This document shows positions 14,727 through 23,633 of a stretch of 64,000 bases of DNA, piece by piece. Location: NCBI RefSeq assembly GCF_027706725.1, contig NZ_JAQFWQ010000003.1:62001-126000 (forward strand), given 5' to 3'. The notes under the pieces were generated by a model. That model did no database searches and had not been told where the DNA came from. It saw only the letters and a program-made list of their open reading frames with translations. The DNA comes from Nocardiopsis endophytica. Its GTDB lineage: Bacteria > Actinomycetota > Actinomycetes > Streptosporangiales > Streptosporangiaceae. The position numbers were made by a program, and so were the translations under genes. Positions within the stretch are counted from its first letter, which is position 1. Each line of letters begins with the position of its first letter.

Positions 14727-17436
14727 TCGCGGCCCCGTCCGTGTCCCCGCCCGTGTCCCCGGCCGTGTCGCCGTCTCCGCCGTCGGCGGCCGACCCGGGC
14801 CGCCCCGGGGCGAATCCGCACGTGAAGCGGTGGGTCCCGTGGCGCACCCGCCGGGAGGTCCCGTCGGGCAGGACCACGTCGCCTTCCGCACCGACGGGAA
14901 CGGTGACGGTCGTCTCCAGCTCCCCGCCGCTCAGCCGCCAGGCGGCCGAGGCCCTGCCGTACGGGGTGTCGTGGTGGGCTTCGGCCCAGGTGAGCGATCC
15001 GCCGGGCTCAGGCCGGAACCGGATGCGCCGATAGCCCGGTCCGGCGGGGGCGATCCCCGCGACGACCCGGTGCAGCCAGTCGGCCACCGATCCCAGTGCG
15101 TAGTGGTTGAACGACGTCATGCTGCTCGTGTTGAGCGCCCCGTCGGGCCGGAGGCTGTCCCACCGCTCCCAGACAGTCGTGCCGCCCGCGAGCACCGTGT
15201 ACAGCCACGACGGGCACTCGGTGCACTGCAGGAGCAGGTACGCCTCCTCGGTGTGCCCGCCCATCGAGAGCGCGTCGGCGACGGCGGGGGTCCCGGCGAA
15301 CCCGGTGGAGATCCTGCCGCCCGCCTCGCGCACGAGCTCGGCCAGGCGGGCGGTCCCCGCCCGCCGGGCGCCGTCATCGGGCCACAGGCCGAACACCGTG
15401 GTGAGCGCGTAGGCGGTCTGCGTGTCGTCCTTGGGGCGGCCGTCGGGGAGGAACTCGCGTGCGTACGCCGCGGCGACCTCGTCGCCGAGGGCACGGTAGC
15501 GGGCGGCGTCCGCGTGCTCCCCGACGGCGTCGGCGATCGCGGCCGTCCTCCGCGCCGTGTGCGCGAAGTAGGCGGTGGCCACCAGGTACTTGTCGGTCGT
15601 GGCCTCGAACGGGTTCTCAGGCGGCGCGTTCGGGTCGAGCCAGTCGCCGAGCTGTTCGGTGCCCCGGCAGATCCGGTCGCCGCCGGCCGCCCGCGCGACG
15701 TGCTCCAGGTGGGCGCGGGCGCTGTCGTACTGGGCGTGCAGCACCCCGCGGTCGCCCGTGCGCTCATGGAGGACGTCCGGGGTGAGGACGGCCGCGTCGC
15801 TCCACACGGCGTACGGGTCCTTCGGCATGCTGCGGAACGGCTCCAGCGGGAAGTAGGGCACCCAGGGCGGGACCCAGTCCTGTTCGGCCTGTTCGGCGGC
15901 GAGGTCCCGCAGCCAGGACGACAGCATCCCCGCCGTGTCGTAGAGGAAGGCCGCGGTCGGCGCGAACACCTGGATGTCGCCCGTCCACCCGAGGCGCTCG
16001 TCCCGCTGGGGGCAGTCGGTGGGGATGTCCACGAAGTTGGACCGCAGGCTCCAGACGACGTTCTCGTGCAGGCGGTTCACCAGCCCGTCGGAGCACTCGA
16101 ACCACCCCGTCCTGCGCATGTCCGTGTGGAGGACGCGCGAGACGACGTCGTCCGGGCCGAGGCCGCCTTCCCAGCCGCTGACCTCGGCATAGCGGTAGCC
16201 GTGGACGGTGAAGCGCGGTTCCCATTCGATCGGCTCGCCGGACAGGACGAGCTCGTCCGTCGCACGTGCCTCGCGCAGCGGCCCGGTGGCGGGCTCGCCG
16301 TCGACGAGGATCTCGGCGTGCCGCATCCGGACGACGGCGCCGCGGGGCCCACGGGCCCGGACCCGCAGCCGCCCCGAGTGGTTCTGCCCGAAGTCGATGA
16401 TGAACCGGCCCTCGCCCTTGTCGACGATGCCGACGGGCCGCAGCTCCTCGACGCACCTCACGGGCGGTCCCTGCGGCGCGACGAGGGGGACGCCGGGCGG
16501 CCCCTCGACGCGCACCGGCGACCAGGACCCGCCGTCGTGGCCGGGGCGGGACCAGTCGGGGTCGTGCAGGCGGGCGTCGAACCGCTCGCCGTCGTAGAGC
16601 CCGCTGGACAGGATCGGCCCGTACCCGGCGGTCCATGACCCGTCGGTGGCGACGGTGACGACCCCGCCGTCCGCCGTGACCGCCTCCAGCTGCGCGAGCG
16701 CCGCCAGGCGGTCGCCGTACACGTCGAGCGTGCCGCCGCCGAACCCCAGTCGGCCCCGCCACCACCCGTCACCGAGCCAGATGCCGATCGCGTTGCGGCC
16801 CGGGCGCACGTGCTCCGTGACGTCGAACGCGGCGTAGCGGAGCCGGTGCCGGTAGCTCGTCCATCCCGGGGTGAGCTCCTCGTCGCCCGCGCGGCGCCCG
16901 TTGACCTCCGCTTCGGCCAGGCCGTGGCCCGTCAGGTAGAGCCGCGCCCGCACGACGCCGACGGGCAGGGTGAACTCGCGGCGGAGCCGGGCGGGGCGCC
17001 GCAGCGCTGCGGCCTCCTCCTCCCAGGCGGGCCCGATGAGCTCGGCCCGCCAGTCGGCCGGGTCCAGGAGCCCGGCCTCGATGCGGCCGGGCTCGCTCCA
17101 CGGCCCCCAGTCGCGGTCGCGCACCCGGACCCGGACCGAGGCCCGCTCCCGCGACCGCAGCGGTCGCGCGGGCCAGGGGACCAGGACCTGCTCCGCGCCG
17201 CCGAGCTCGTGCGTCGTGACCTCCTCGGTGCCGTCCGGGGAGGTCAGGACGACCTCGAGCCGCGCTGCGCGCTGCCGGTAGTCCGGATCCGCGGCGGGGA
17301 CGGTCCAGCTCACCCGCGGGGCGGGCTCGCCGGTGCCGAGGCGCCCCGGAGCGTGGTGCTCGAAGGAGGGCGCGGAGGGGCGGGGTGCCATGGGTTCACG
17401 TCCGTTCCGGTCGAAGGTGCGGGCCGCGGGGCTCAT
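14719..17436 (-). CDS. Alpha-L-rhamnosidase, GH78
   Basis: Releases L-rhamnose from the non-reducing ends of rhamnosides or rhamnogalacturonan fragments. The 905-residue protein has the usual GH78 layout. An N-terminal beta-domain includes RREFTLP and LYLTGHGLAEAEVNGRR at about residues 150-190. The concanavalin-like domain follows, then the (alpha/alpha)6 catalytic domain with the family signature DCPQRDERLGWTGD and GTTVWERWDS. A C-terminal beta-domain contains GGSLTWAEA. No signal peptide is seen, so it should be cytosolic and act on imported oligosaccharides. ATG 17436 overlaps the transporter stop (ATGA). ATG 17391 is an alternative. The operon is controlled by the LacI operator at 18798. 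Confidence 0.93.
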   Translation of the reverse strand: MSPAARTFDRNGREPMAPRPSAPSFEHHAPGRLGTGEPAPRVSWTVPAADPDYRQRAARLEVVLTSPDGTEEVTTHELGGAEQVLVPWPARPLRSRERASVRVRVRDRDWGPWSEPGRIEAGLLDPADWRAELIGPAWEEEAAALRRPARLRREFTLPVGVVRARLYLTGHGLAEAEVNGRRAGDEELTPGWTSYRHRLRYAAFDVTEHVRPGRNAIGIWLGDGWWRGRLGFGGGTLDVYGDRLAALAQLEAVTADGGVVTVATDGSWTAGYGPILSSGLYDGERFDARLHDPDWSRPGHDGGSWSPVRVEGPPGVPLVAPQGPPVRCVEELRPVGIVDKGEGRFIIDFGQNHSGRLRVRARGPRGAVVRMRHAEILVDGEPATGPLREARATDELVLSGEPIEWEPRFTVHGYRYAEVSGWEGGLGPDDVVSRVLHTDMRRTGWFECSDGLVNRLHENVVWSLRSNFVDIPTDCPQRDERLGWTGDIQVFAPTAAFLYDTAGMLSSWLRDLAAEQAEQDWVPPWVPYFPLEPFRSMPKDPYAVWSDAAVLTPDVLHERTGDRGVLHAQYDSARAHLEHVARAAGGDRICRGTEQLGDWLDPNAPPENPFEATTDKYLVATAYFAHTARRTAAIADAVGEHADAARYRALGDEVAAAYAREFLPDGRPKDDTQTAYALTTVFGLWPDDGARRAGTARLAELVREAGGRISTGFAGTPAVADALSMGGHTEEAYLLLQCTECPSWLYTVLAGGTTVWERWDSLRPDGALNTSSMTSFNHYALGSVADWLHRVVAGIAPAGPGYRRIRFRPEPGGSLTWAEAHHDTPYGRASAAWRLSGGELETTVTVPVGAEGDVVLPDGTSRRVRHGTHRFTCGFAPGRPGSAADGGDGDTAGDTGGDTDGAANA

Positions 17437-18740
17437 GCGGAGGGCACGTCCCCCGCCGGTGCGGCGGAGGGGGCGCCGCCGATCCCCGCCTCCTCGTTGG
17501 CCCGGGGGAACCGCGGGAGCCAGAAGAGCCCGATGGCCACGGAGACCAGGGTGGTGGCGACGAGGAAGTAGTAGAGGTTGGTGGGGCCGGTCGCGATGAT
17601 CGCCGGGGTGACCAGCGCGACGCCGGCGGCGACCAGGCGGGTGAAGGCGATGGTGATGCCCTGGACGCTGCTGCGGAACAGCGTGGGGATGATCTCCTGG
17701 CTCCACACCTTGTACATCGGCTCGCCGATGATGCCGCCGCCGAGCGAGTACAGGACGGTGCTGGTGACGAGCGTCCACACGTGCACCCCGGCGACCGCGG
17801 GGAGGGCGAAGGCGGCCACGGCCATCACCGCGGCGGCCCAGAGCATGGCCGTGCGCATGCGGGCGTCGTCGACCAGCTTCATGAACAGCAGCATGGAGGA
17901 GAAGCCCAGGCCGATGGAGACGAGCCCGAAGGCGGACGCGGTGGGCACGTCGGTCCCGGCGACGTTCACGTACAGGTAGGTCTGGAACTGCCCGTTGGTG
18001 TTCGCGGAGATGTTGGCGATGCCGAAGAAGAGGCCCAGGGCGACCAGGGGCAGGACGAACCGCGAGGTGAACAGCTTGCGCAGGGCACCGATGTCGGTCC
18101 CGCCGTCCGGGTCGGCGATGCCGGCCGAGCGCGTGTCCTCGGCCGCCCTCCACTTCGACGACTCGGGGATCCACAGCCGGGCGACCAGGACCAGGGCCGA
18201 GACCGCGAAGAGGTGGCCGTACATGATGCGCCCGGCGACCGCGCCGAGGTCGCCGAAGAGCATGCCGATGAGGATGGCGGCGACGATCCCGACGACCCAC
18301 AGCCCCTGGGACAGGCCGATCATCCGTCCGCGCTTGTCGTCCGGGGCGGCCTCGCCGATCATGCTCAGCGAGACGGGCAGGTCCGCTCCGGACGCCAGGC
18401 CCAGCAGCGCGAGCCCGATGTAGAGCGGAACGATCCCGGTGGAGGCCGTGAGCAGCAGGGCGGCCGCCGCGAACACCACCATCGTGACCGTGAACACGCG
18501 GCGGCGGCCGAACCGGTCGCCCAGGCGGCCGCCGAACAGCGCCCCGATCGCGATGCACACGGTGAGCAGGGCGGAGAGCCGCCCGATGTCGGTGCCGGTG
18601 AGGGAGAGCCCGTCCTGGAAGAGGACCAGGGCCGTCCCGGTGCCGGCGATCGCCGACGCGTCCAGGTACGAGGCCGTCCCGAGGATCCATGTGACCCCCC
18701 ATGCCTGCCGCACGGTGAGACCGTCGCTGCCGATCTTCAT
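17433..18740 (-). CDS. MFS sugar transporter of the rhamnoside operon
   Basis: Probably imports rhamnosides or pectic oligosaccharides. The 435-residue membrane protein has about 12 helices and MFS signatures GGRLGDRFGRRRVF (loop 2-3) and PESSKW after helix 6. ATG 18740 follows AGGGAGGATC. The frame is open to 18803 but that part overlaps the promoter. It is the first gene of a three-gene operon, with its stop overlapping the GH78 start. Its promoter (TTGAAA-N17-TTAGCG) carries the TAACACGTGTTA palindrome, so LacI-type repression is expected. Confidence 0.88.
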   Translation of the reverse strand: MKIGSDGLTVRQAWGVTWILGTASYLDASAIAGTGTALVLFQDGLSLTGTDIGRLSALLTVCIAIGALFGGRLGDRFGRRRVFTVTMVVFAAAALLLTASTGIVPLYIGLALLGLASGADLPVSLSMIGEAAPDDKRGRMIGLSQGLWVVGIVAAILIGMLFGDLGAVAGRIMYGHLFAVSALVLVARLWIPESSKWRAAEDTRSAGIADPDGGTDIGALRKLFTSRFVLPLVALGLFFGIANISANTNGQFQTYLYVNVAGTDVPTASAFGLVSIGLGFSSMLLFMKLVDDARMRTAMLWAAAVMAVAAFALPAVAGVHVWTLVTSTVLYSLGGGIIGEPMYKVWSQEIIPTLFRSSVQGITIAFTRLVAAGVALVTPAIIATGPTNLYYFLVATTLVSVAIGLFWLPRFPRANEEAGIGGAPSAAPAGDVPSA

Positions 18741-18794
18741 GATCCTCCCTGAGGCCGCCGCGTGCGTGAGCTGCACCACGTCGATGGGTGGCGA

Positions 18795-18823
18795 CGCTAA
18801 CACGTGTTAATAAATCGTTTCAA
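18795..18823 (-). promoter_or_regulatory. Rhamnoside operon promoter with embedded LacI operator
   Basis: On the minus strand TTGAAA (18823-18818), a 17-nt spacer and TTAGCG (18800-18795) form a promoter. The perfect 12-bp palindrome TAACACGTGTTA at 18798-18809 overlaps the -10 box and spacer, and its centre is the CpG usual for LacI-family sites. Binding would block the operon and could also affect the divergent lacI-type gene. Confidence 0.72.
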
Positions 18824-18874
18824 GAGCGGAGCGGCCGAACGTGGGATCCTTGACCGAAGGAGGTGGGAGAAGCG

Positions 18875-19876
18875 TTGAGACAACGTGTCACCAGCCATGA
18901 TGTCGCGAAGGCGGCGGGAGTGTCCCGGACGACGGTGAGCTTCGTCCTGAACGGTGCGTCCGGGCAGAGCATCCCGGAGGCGACCCGACAGGCCGTGCTC
19001 CGGGCCGCGCGCGAACTCGGGTACGTCCCCTCGGCGGCGGCCAGCGCCCTGCGCTCGGGGGGTGTCAGCAGGCTCGTCCTGGTCCTGGCGCCCGACTGGG
19101 AGCCGGCGGCGGTGACGGACACCGCCCTGTCGGAGCTGACCCGGGAGCTGCGGAGCCTGAGCCACGCCACCCTCGTCGCCCGGTCCGCTGAGGACCCGGA
19201 CGACCTGGAGCTGGTCTGGCGCACGGTGTCGCCCGCGGCGGTCGTCTCGCTGTTCGACCCCTCCCCCGCGGTCCGGACGCGGCTGGAGCGGATGGGCGTC
19301 CCCCTCATCGAGGTGTTCCTGCACAGCTACGGCGACCGCGCCGCACACGAGGACGTCCAGTCCGAGGTCGGCCGGAGCCAGGCACTCCACCTGCTCGAAC
19401 GCGGCGCGGACCGGCTCGCCTACGTCCATCCGGCCGGGGTGCGCGAACCCGCTGTGCCCCTGGACCGGCTCCGGGGCGCCCGCGAGGCGTCCCGCGCGCA
19501 CGGGGGCGGCGAGGTGGAGGCCGTGACCGTCCCGGCGTTCGGGGCGCCGGCGCTCGCCCCGATCCGCGGCCTGCTGGCCCGCCGAGGAGGAGGCCGCCTC
19601 GGAATCTGCGCTTACAACGATTCACTCGCCGTCGCCGCGGTGACCGAGGCGGCCGCGGCGGGCATCCGCGTCCCGCAGGACGTGCTGGTCATCGGTGTGG
19701 ACGACGACCCGGTGACCGAGGTCGTCCGGCCCACGGTCTCCTCGGTCCGGTTCAATGCCGGGGCGCACATGAGGAGGGTGGCGGCCGCCGTCGCCGACGC
19801 GGTCGGAATGCGGCGCCCCCGCCCCGTCCCGGCGGACCCCGTCGTCGAGGTCGTCCGGCGCGAGTCGACCTCCTGA
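18875..19876 (+). CDS. LacI-family repressor of the rhamnoside operon
   Basis: A sugar-responsive repressor of about 333 residues. The N-terminal HTH is typical (TSHDVAKAAGVSRTTVSFVLNG), followed by the hinge region RAARELGYVPSAAASALRSGG. The periplasmic-binding-protein-like core has short spacing. The C-terminal subdomain includes LGICAYNDSLAVAAV and VIGVDDDPVTEVVRPTVSSVR. TTG 18875 is preferred because GGAGG at 18859-18863 sits 11 nt upstream; the in-frame GTG at 18863 lies inside that Shine-Dalgarno. It is divergent from the transporter, GH78 and esterase genes and very likely binds 18798-18809. The inducer is probably a rhamnose-containing sugar, by context. Confidence 0.9.
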   Translation: MRQRVTSHDVAKAAGVSRTTVSFVLNGASGQSIPEATRQAVLRAARELGYVPSAAASALRSGGVSRLVLVLAPDWEPAAVTDTALSELTRELRSLSHATLVARSAEDPDDLELVWRTVSPAAVVSLFDPSPAVRTRLERMGVPLIEVFLHSYGDRAAHEDVQSEVGRSQALHLLERGADRLAYVHPAGVREPAVPLDRLRGAREASRAHGGGEVEAVTVPAFGAPALAPIRGLLARRGGGRLGICAYNDSLAVAAVTEAAAAGIRVPQDVLVIGVDDDPVTEVVRPTVSSVRFNAGAHMRRVAAAVADAVGMRRPRPVPADPVVEVVRRESTS

Positions 19877-19884
19877 CGCCCGGA

Positions 19885-19932
19885 CCGCTCCCGCCCCGGA
19901 CCGCCCCCGCACCGGACCGCCCCCGCACCGGA
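19885..19932. repeat. 16-bp tandem repeat, three copies
   Basis: Three 16-bp units (19885-19900, 19901-19916, 19917-19932) of CCGCCCCCGCACCGGA; the first differs at two positions. It lies between the convergent LacI and UbiB-type genes, just after the lacI stop. Confidence 0.8.
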
Positions 19933-19955
19933 CGGGCACCGGGGCGGAGGCGGCG

Positions 19956-21929
19956 TCACGGGCGGTCGTCGCGGAAGACCAGGACCAGTGCCCTCAGTGC
20001 CAGGACGCAGCCGACGAACAGCAGGACCCCGCCGACGAAGGTGTACAGCGGCACGTTCGGCGCCATCATCGGGCCCCGGTCGCTGGTGATCAGCAGGATC
20101 GACCCCAGCACGGCGGTCGCCGCCATCGCCGCCAGCACCACTTGGCGCACCAGCCCGGTCAGGAACCGCTGGCCCTCCGGGTCGGCGAACGGGCGGACGG
20201 TGACGGTGAACCGGCCCTCCTCCAGGTCCTGGGTGATCCTGTCGACCCGGCGGGGCAGCCGCTGCAGGGTCGGCAGCAGCGACATCAGCCGCGCCTCCAG
20301 CGACTCCCGCAGGGCGGCGCCCGACATGGCCTCCTCGGCGATCAGGCGGCCCTGCCTCCGGGCCGCCTGGATGAGGTCGAGGTCGGGGCTGATCGCGGCC
20401 GCCGTGCCCTGCAGCGCCGTCAGCGCCCGGAAGGCGGCGGCGATCTGCGGCGGGACCGAGAAGCCGTGTCCCAGGACCACCGGGAACAGCTCGGCGAACA
20501 CCTCCGCGCTCCCCCGGCCGCCCAGACCCGGCCGGAAGCGCAGCACGAGCTGGCCCACCTCCCGCTCCAGGCGCCGCTCGTCCAGCCCCTCGGGGCGGCC
20601 CAGCAGGTCCACCAGGGCGTCGGTCGCGCCGATGGCGTCGTCCCGGTCCACCGCCGCGAGCAGCAGCCCCAGCGTGGTGCGGGCGCCGCTGTCCAACCGC
20701 CCCACCGACCCGAAGTCGAGCAGGGACAGCGCCCCGTCCCGGGCGACCAGGATGTTGCCCATGTGCAGGTCGGCGTGGAAGACGCCGCTCACCGAGATCT
20801 GCCGCAGCACCTCGCCGACCAGGCGTTCGGCGATCTCCCGGCGCTCGTCGGCGGTGAAGGCGTCCAGCACCGGCCCGGCGTCCCCCACCGGGACGCCCCC
20901 GACCCGCTCCATCACCAGCAGGGTGCGCGAGGAGTACTCGGGGTACACGGCCGGGACGCGCACGCGGTCCCCGTCGACCTCCGCGGCGACCGCCCGCATG
21001 TTGTCCAGCTCCACGCGGTAGTCCAGCTCCTCCTCCAGGGAGTCCGCGAACCCCTCGGTGAGCCGGTGCACCCCCAGCGCCGCGCCCCAGGCCGTCGAGC
21101 GCTCCAGCCTGCGGCCCAGCCGCAGCAGGATGTCCATGTCCGCCTCGACCTGCCGCTGCGCGCCGGGCCGCTGCACCTTCAGCACCACGCGGGTGCCGTC
21201 GTGCAGCTCGGCGGCGTGCACCTGGGCGACCGAGGCGGCGGCCAGCGGTTCGGGGTCGACCGACGCGAAGACCTCCCCGACCGGCCGCCCGAGGGCGTCG
21301 GCGACCGCGCGCTCGATGCGCGGCCACGGCTCGGGCTCGGCGCGGGTCTGCAGCGCCGACAGCTCCCGGGTGAACACCTCCGGGACCAGGTCGGGGCGGG
21401 TGGAGAGCATCTGGCCGAACTTGATGAACGCGACGCCCGCCTCGTTGAGCGCTGCGGTGAGCGAGCGCGCCGTCTTGGCCATGCCCTGGACCGGGGCGGT
21501 GCGGCGGCGGCCGCGCAGGTAGCCGCCGAGGCCGTGCTTGACCGCGATGGCGGTGATCCGCGCGTACCTCCGGGCCCGCCGGCGGCGCGCCTTCCACCCG
21601 GTCACCAGCGCCAGCGCCGGGGGCAGGGTGCCGGTCGGCAGGAACAGCTCCAGCAGCACCAGCGCGATGAGGCCGAACAGGAAGACCCAGACGACGGCCA
21701 GCCCGGCCAGCAGCATGTAGGGGGCCGGGGACGCCTGGACCGCCTCGACGGTGAACGGCAGGCCGGACGCCCGCACCAGGACGATCGCCGCCCCGTAGGC
21801 GAAGGTGAGCACGGTGAGGGCGACCAGGGCCGTCCGCGGCCAGCCGATCGGGACACCGAGCGTCCTGCGTGCGAGCGCGCTGGTCACCACCGTGAACAGG
21901 ACGAGCATGACGAGGCCGAGCAGGTCCAT
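19956..21929 (-). CDS. UbiB/AarF (ABC1) family atypical kinase, membrane anchored
   Basis: A protein-kinase-like ATPase of the UbiB/ADCK family, linked in other organisms to quinone or isoprenoid lipid metabolism. The 657-residue protein has three N-terminal hydrophobic segments (residues 1-110) and a basic stretch GWKARRRRARRYAR. The ABC1 core has the KFGQ motif (AFIKFGQMLSTRPDLVP), the Ala-rich nucleotide loop AAASVAQVHAAEL, lysine in VVLKVQRPG, the catalytic loop HADLHMGNILV and DFGSVGRL. Two C-terminal membrane helices close it. ATG 21929 follows GGAAGGACACGG. The long open frame upstream (to 22466) overlaps the next promoter and is not used. Its lipid partner here is unknown. Confidence 0.88.
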   Translation of the reverse strand: MDLLGLVMLVLFTVVTSALARRTLGVPIGWPRTALVALTVLTFAYGAAIVLVRASGLPFTVEAVQASPAPYMLLAGLAVVWVFLFGLIALVLLELFLPTGTLPPALALVTGWKARRRRARRYARITAIAVKHGLGGYLRGRRRTAPVQGMAKTARSLTAALNEAGVAFIKFGQMLSTRPDLVPEVFTRELSALQTRAEPEPWPRIERAVADALGRPVGEVFASVDPEPLAAASVAQVHAAELHDGTRVVLKVQRPGAQRQVEADMDILLRLGRRLERSTAWGAALGVHRLTEGFADSLEEELDYRVELDNMRAVAAEVDGDRVRVPAVYPEYSSRTLLVMERVGGVPVGDAGPVLDAFTADERREIAERLVGEVLRQISVSGVFHADLHMGNILVARDGALSLLDFGSVGRLDSGARTTLGLLLAAVDRDDAIGATDALVDLLGRPEGLDERRLEREVGQLVLRFRPGLGGRGSAEVFAELFPVVLGHGFSVPPQIAAAFRALTALQGTAAAISPDLDLIQAARRQGRLIAEEAMSGAALRESLEARLMSLLPTLQRLPRRVDRITQDLEEGRFTVTVRPFADPEGQRFLTGLVRQVVLAAMAATAVLGSILLITSDRGPMMAPNVPLYTFVGGVLLFVGCVLALRALVLVFRDDRP

Positions 21930-22238
21930 CCGTGTCCTTCCGGGATCGGGGCCGAGTCGGCGCACCGGCGGTCCCGTGGGGGCGTCCCCGACGCGGTCAC
22001 GGATCGCCGCCGACAGGTGGCATGGTGCGGGAGCGCCCGCCCGCACCGTCGGCACGCTCCCGTCGGCGCGGGCACGGAGCGTGCACGCCGACAGCGTAGA
22101 GCCGGTGGTGGCGGCCGGACGAGAGGACGCCCGGAATCTCGCTCCCAAGGGTGAGAGGGCCGGCCCTGAGGAGGGACCCCGCAGGGCAGGGCGGCCTCCG
22201 GCTTCCGGGAGACGCCTCGGTAACGACTCGGCACGCTC

Positions 22239-22264
22239 GGAACCCCCGGCCGGGTCCCGGCGTC
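22239..22264 (+). promoter_or_regulatory. ECF-sigma-like promoter
   Basis: GGAAC at 22239-22243, a 17-nt spacer and CGTC at 22261-22264 match the common ECF sigma pattern. It lies about 70 nt before the DUF5685 gene and would link the cysteine-rich protein to an envelope or redox stress sigma factor. Nothing else stands out in the 406-bp gap 21930-22335. Confidence 0.4.
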
Positions 22265-22335
22265 CAACACCGTTGCCCAACGTGCGGCCCCATGCGGGCC
22301 GGGGCCGTGGTGACAACGGATGAGGTCGTGGTCTC

Positions 22336-23601
22336 GTGTTCGGAATCCTGCGCCCATGTCGGCACTCCCTTCCCGGTGGACTCGCCGAGGAGTGGATGTC
22401 CCACATGTGCGGGCTGTGTCTCGCTCTGAGGGACGACCACGGCCAGGCCTCACGGATCGCGACCAACTACGACGGGCTCGTCGTGTCGGTGCTGACCGCC
22501 GCCCAGGCGGAGGAGTGCGCGGGCACCCGCCGCGCCGGGGCGTGCCCGCTGCGCGGGATGCGCGGCGCGGACGTGGCCGACGGGTCGGGGGCGCGGCTGG
22601 CGGCCTCGGTGTCGCTCATGCTGGCTTCGGCGAAGATCTCCGACCACATCGCCGACGGCGACGGCGTGTACGCCCGGCGCGGGGTGCGCGCGCTCGCGGG
22701 GCGGGTGGCCGAGCGGTGGCGCCGGGGGGCGCAGGAGTCGGGCGACGTCCTCGGCTTCGACGGGGAGGGCCTACTCGCCGTGCTCGACCGGCAGAAGCGG
22801 GCCGAGGAGGAGGCCGGTCCCGGCACGGACGTGCTGGCGGTGACGTGGCCGACCGAGGAGGCGACGGGCGAGGCGTTCGCCCACACGGCGCAGCTGGCCG
22901 GGCGGCCGGGCAACGCCGAGCCGCTGCGCGAGGCGGGCCGCCTGTTCGGGCGGATCGCGCACCTGCTGGACGCGGTGGAGGACCGTGAGCGGGACCGTGA
23001 GCAGGGGGCGTGGAACCCGCTGACCGCGACCGGCACGGAGCCCGAGCGGGCGCGCGAGCTGTGCGACGGCGCGGTGCTGGGGGTCCGGCTGGCCCTGGAG
23101 GAGGCCGAGTTCGCCGATGACCGCCTGGTCCACGCGCTGCTGGTGCACGAGCTGGGCCGTGCGGTCGACCGCACGTTCACCGAGGCCGGGTACCCGCAGG
23201 ACCCGAACCGGCACGGACACGGGTACGGGCATCCGCACCACGACCCCCGGCACCGGCAGCACGGGCAGCACCCGCACCGGCGGGCCGACAGCGGCCACTC
23301 CTACGGCGACCACTACGCCACGACCGGCGGCTCGTCCGACTCCTCCGACGGCGGCGGGGACAAGGACGGAGGGAACTGCTGCGAGACCTGCCTCAGCTGC
23401 GGGGACACGCCTCCGCTGAACCAGCCCTACCGGCGGGGCCTGTTCAGCGGCTGCGCGGTCGCGGTCTTCATGTTCTGCACGTGCCAGCTCTGCTGCCGCG
23501 ACCCCCACCCCGGCCCCTGGTCGGGCAAGTCCCGGGACGCCTGGTGCAACCTCTGCGAGTGCTGTGAGTGCTGCAAGTGCTGTGAGTGCTGCAACCTGTA
23601 G
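22336..23601 (+). CDS. DUF5685 family protein with a cysteine-rich C-terminal tail
   Basis: A 421-residue protein of unknown function. The N terminus FGILRPCRHSLPGG followed by MCGLCLALRDDHGQ is characteristic of the actinobacterial DUF5685 family and supports the GTG start at 22336. The middle is alpha-helical (residues 60-280) and carries family residues such as SAKISDHIADGDG. A His-rich stretch follows (HGHGYGHPHHDPRHRQHG, about residues 293-310). The last 77 residues hold 19 cysteines, many as CC pairs (ECCECCKCCECC), and a short hydrophobic run GCAVAVFMFCTC. His and Cys richness suggests metal binding or heavy disulfide or lipid modification. It is a single gene between convergent and divergent neighbours. 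Confidence 0.75.
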   Translation: MFGILRPCRHSLPGGLAEEWMSHMCGLCLALRDDHGQASRIATNYDGLVVSVLTAAQAEECAGTRRAGACPLRGMRGADVADGSGARLAASVSLMLASAKISDHIADGDGVYARRGVRALAGRVAERWRRGAQESGDVLGFDGEGLLAVLDRQKRAEEEAGPGTDVLAVTWPTEEATGEAFAHTAQLAGRPGNAEPLREAGRLFGRIAHLLDAVEDRERDREQGAWNPLTATGTEPERARELCDGAVLGVRLALEEAEFADDRLVHALLVHELGRAVDRTFTEAGYPQDPNRHGHGYGHPHHDPRHRQHGQHPHRRADSGHSYGDHYATTGGSSDSSDGGGDKDGGNCCETCLSCGDTPPLNQPYRRGLFSGCAVAVFMFCTCQLCCRDPHPGPWSGKSRDAWCNLCECCECCKCCECCNL

Positions 23602-23633
23602 ACGGCGGGCGGGCGGCGGGGGGCGCGGGCGGG

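Noticed and set aside
14719-18702. Continuous 1,327-residue frame spanning GH78 and the transporter region
   Set aside because: From 17436 upward it is the wrong frame of the transporter gene, which has MFS motifs and its own Shine-Dalgarno; the ATGA overlap fixes the GH78 start.
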